Positions 6,255-7,639 of a stretch of DNA of 7,639 bases are shown here, one piece after another (the first letter of the stretch is position 1; the number at the start of each line of letters is the position of its first letter). This stretch comes from an uncultured bacterium (GTDB lineage Bacteria; Cyanobacteriota; Vampirovibrionia; Gastranaerophilales; Gastranaerophilaceae): positions 1-7,639 of the forward strand of contig CADCPD010000048.1 of the NCBI GenBank assembly GCA_902803265.1, read 5' to 3'. The notes below the pieces were generated by a model that saw only the letters and a list, made by a program, of their open reading frames with translations, did no database searches and was not told the DNA's origin. The translations under genes were made by a program, and so were the position numbers.

Positions 6255-7639
6255 ATGAACTTGACTTTAATGATTGCAATTATAGTACTTGTTGTACTTG
6301 TTGCTTTGCTTATCATTCAGCAAACAAAATTCAAAGCTCTAAAGAATGAAACTCAAAAGAGTATGGCTGATTTGGCAGAAAAAGAACAATTGCTTCAAAA
6401 AGAAGCTTTACTAAAAGCAAAAGAAGCTTTACACGATGAAAGAGAACAATTTAACGAAGAAGAACGTGAAAGAAGACAAGAACTTCAAAGATTAGAAGCT
6501 AAATTAGCAAAAAGAGAAGATGTTTTAGAAGATAAAATTCAAGATGCAGAAGAAAAATCTGCACAAAGTCAAAGAAAAATGGATGAACTTCTTGATAAAG
6601 AAGATCATTTAAATAATTTAATTGCTCAACAAACATCAGAACTTGAAAGAATTTCAGGGATGTCTGCAGAAGAAGCTAAAAATCAATTACTTGAACAATT
6701 AAAAACAGATTTAGCTCAGGAACAAATGCAGTTAATAAAAGAAAACGAGGCTAAAATAAGAGAAGTTTCTCTTGAAAAATCAAAGGAAATACTAACTACA
6801 ACAATGCAAAGATGTATGATAGAACAAGTTGTTGAAAGTACGGTTTCTGTTGTAACTCTTCCAAGTGATGAAATGAAAGGTCGTATTATCGGTCGTGAAG
6901 GTCGTAACATCAGAACATTAGAAACTTTAACAGGCGTTGATTTGATTATTGATGATACTCCTGAAGCTGTTGTATTATCATGTTTTGATCCGGTAAGACG
7001 TGAAGTTGCAAAATTAGCTTTGGAAAAACTTATTGCAGATGGTCGTATTCACCCTGTAAGAATTGAAGAAATTGTTGAACAATCAAGAGAAGAAATTGAA
7101 AAGAAAATAATTTCTGAAGGTGAAAATGCAGCTTTAGATATGGGCATTATGGGGTTAAATAAAGAATTAATCAAAAATTTAGGGCGTTTATATTACAGAA
7201 CTAGTTATGGTCAAAACGTATTAAAACACTCTCTTGAAGTTGGTCATATTGCAGGTATGCTTGCAAGTGAACTTCACGCAGATGTTAATGTTGCAAAACG
7301 TGCAGGTCTTTTACACGATATTGGTAAGGCAGTAGACCAAACTCAAGAAGGTACTCATATTCAATTGGGTGTTGAATTGGCTCAAAGATATGGTGAAAAA
7401 CAAGATATCTTGCACGCAATAGAAGCTCACCATGATGATGTTACAGCTAATACGATTGAAGCTGTTCTTGTTAAAATTGCAGATGCTATTTCCGCAGGAA
7501 GACCAGGTGCAAGACGTGACACTTTAGAAATTTATATAAAACGTCTTCAAAAAATTGAAGAAATTGTTAACAGTTTCCAAGGTATTAAACAATCGTTTGC
7601 TGTTCAAGCTGGTCGTGAAGTTAGAGTTATTGTTCAATC
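6255..7639 (+). CDS. rny: Ribonuclease Y, C-terminus cut by window edge
   Basis: RNase Y is the membrane-anchored endoribonuclease that starts mRNA decay in many Gram-positive and other bacteria. The frame is open from the ATG at 6255 to the window end: 461 full codons plus two bases. Compared with the 520-residue B. subtilis protein about 57 residues are missing. In order it has an N-terminal membrane helix (about 3-21), a long charged coiled coil (about 25-190), a KH RNA-binding domain with GRIIGREGRN (209-218), and an HD hydrolase domain. In the HD domain are H325, H354-D355 (in LLHDIGKA), H392-H393 and D410, the expected metal-binding set. The coiled coil is about 14 residues shorter than in B. 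subtilis. AAGGA (6245-6249) five bases before the ATG fixes the start. It is divergent from pepA and, within the window, stands alone on the plus strand. Confidence 0.97.
   Translation, partial: MNLTLMIAIIVLVVLVALLIIQQTKFKALKNETQKSMADLAEKEQLLQKEALLKAKEALHDEREQFNEEERERRQELQRLEAKLAKREDVLEDKIQDAEEKSAQSQRKMDELLDKEDHLNNLIAQQTSELERISGMSAEEAKNQLLEQLKTDLAQEQMQLIKENEAKIREVSLEKSKEILTTTMQRCMIEQVVESTVSVVTLPSDEMKGRIIGREGRNIRTLETLTGVDLIIDDTPEAVVLSCFDPVRREVAKLALEKLIADGRIHPVRIEEIVEQSREEIEKKIISEGENAALDMGIMGLNKELIKNLGRLYYRTSYGQNVLKHSLEVGHIAGMLASELHADVNVAKRAGLLHDIGKAVDQTQEGTHIQLGVELAQRYGEKQDILHAIEAHHDDVTANTIEAVLVKIADAISAGRPGARRDTLEIYIKRLQKIEEIVNSFQGIKQSFAVQAGREVRVIVQ

Noticed and set aside
6716..6910. Minus-strand open frame opposite rny
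   Set aside because: Antisense to the coiled coil and KH coding region of RNase Y; no independent support.
1..7639. Search for CRISPR repeats, insertion sequence ends, tRNA/rRNA genes and long direct repeats
   Set aside because: None seen by eye; all sequence is accounted for by seven conserved genes and short spacers.

Overview
The window is an AT-rich stretch of bacterial chromosome carrying conserved housekeeping genes. I saw no mobile element, CRISPR array, tRNA or rRNA. All five visible stop codons are TAA and the Shine-Dalgarno sites are of the AAGGA/GAGGA type. RNase Y with its HD and KH domains, a long-form (389-residue) chorismate synthase, and an FtsZ ending in an IPDFLKK-type tail fit either a low-GC Firmicute or a gut non-photosynthetic relative of Cyanobacteria (Vampirovibrionia/Gastranaerophilales). 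I lean towards the latter because of the FtsZ tail and the general look of the proteins, but this is an impression and not a test.

Layout. From right to left on the minus strand: pepA (leucyl aminopeptidase), closed by a strong terminator; ftsZ (cell division), with its own good sigma70-type promoter, a GTG start and its own terminator; then a four-gene run of a small secreted NTF2-like protein of unknown role followed by aroC, aroK and aroB. aroB leaves the left edge and lacks only its last few codons. On the plus strand, divergent from pepA, rny (RNase Y) begins at 6255 and leaves the right edge about 57 residues short of its expected end.

How the genes work together. aroB (step 2), aroK (step 5) and aroC (step 7) make up part of the shikimate route to chorismate. 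They are packed with an 11-base overlap (aroC/aroK) and no gap (aroK/aroB), which implies co-translation. The secreted protein gene lies only 23 bases upstream of aroC and probably shares its mRNA, although nothing links its function to aromatic synthesis. ftsZ stands alone between two terminators, away from the ftsA/ftsQ/mur neighbours seen in many bacteria. The 197-base pepA/rny divergent spacer holds a G+C-rich imperfect hairpin just upstream of rny that may be regulatory.

There is no convincing sign of a previously undescribed system. The points most worth a second look are the hairpin before rny, the secreted NTF2-like gene at the head of the aro run, and the lack of room for a promoter between the ftsZ terminator and that run.
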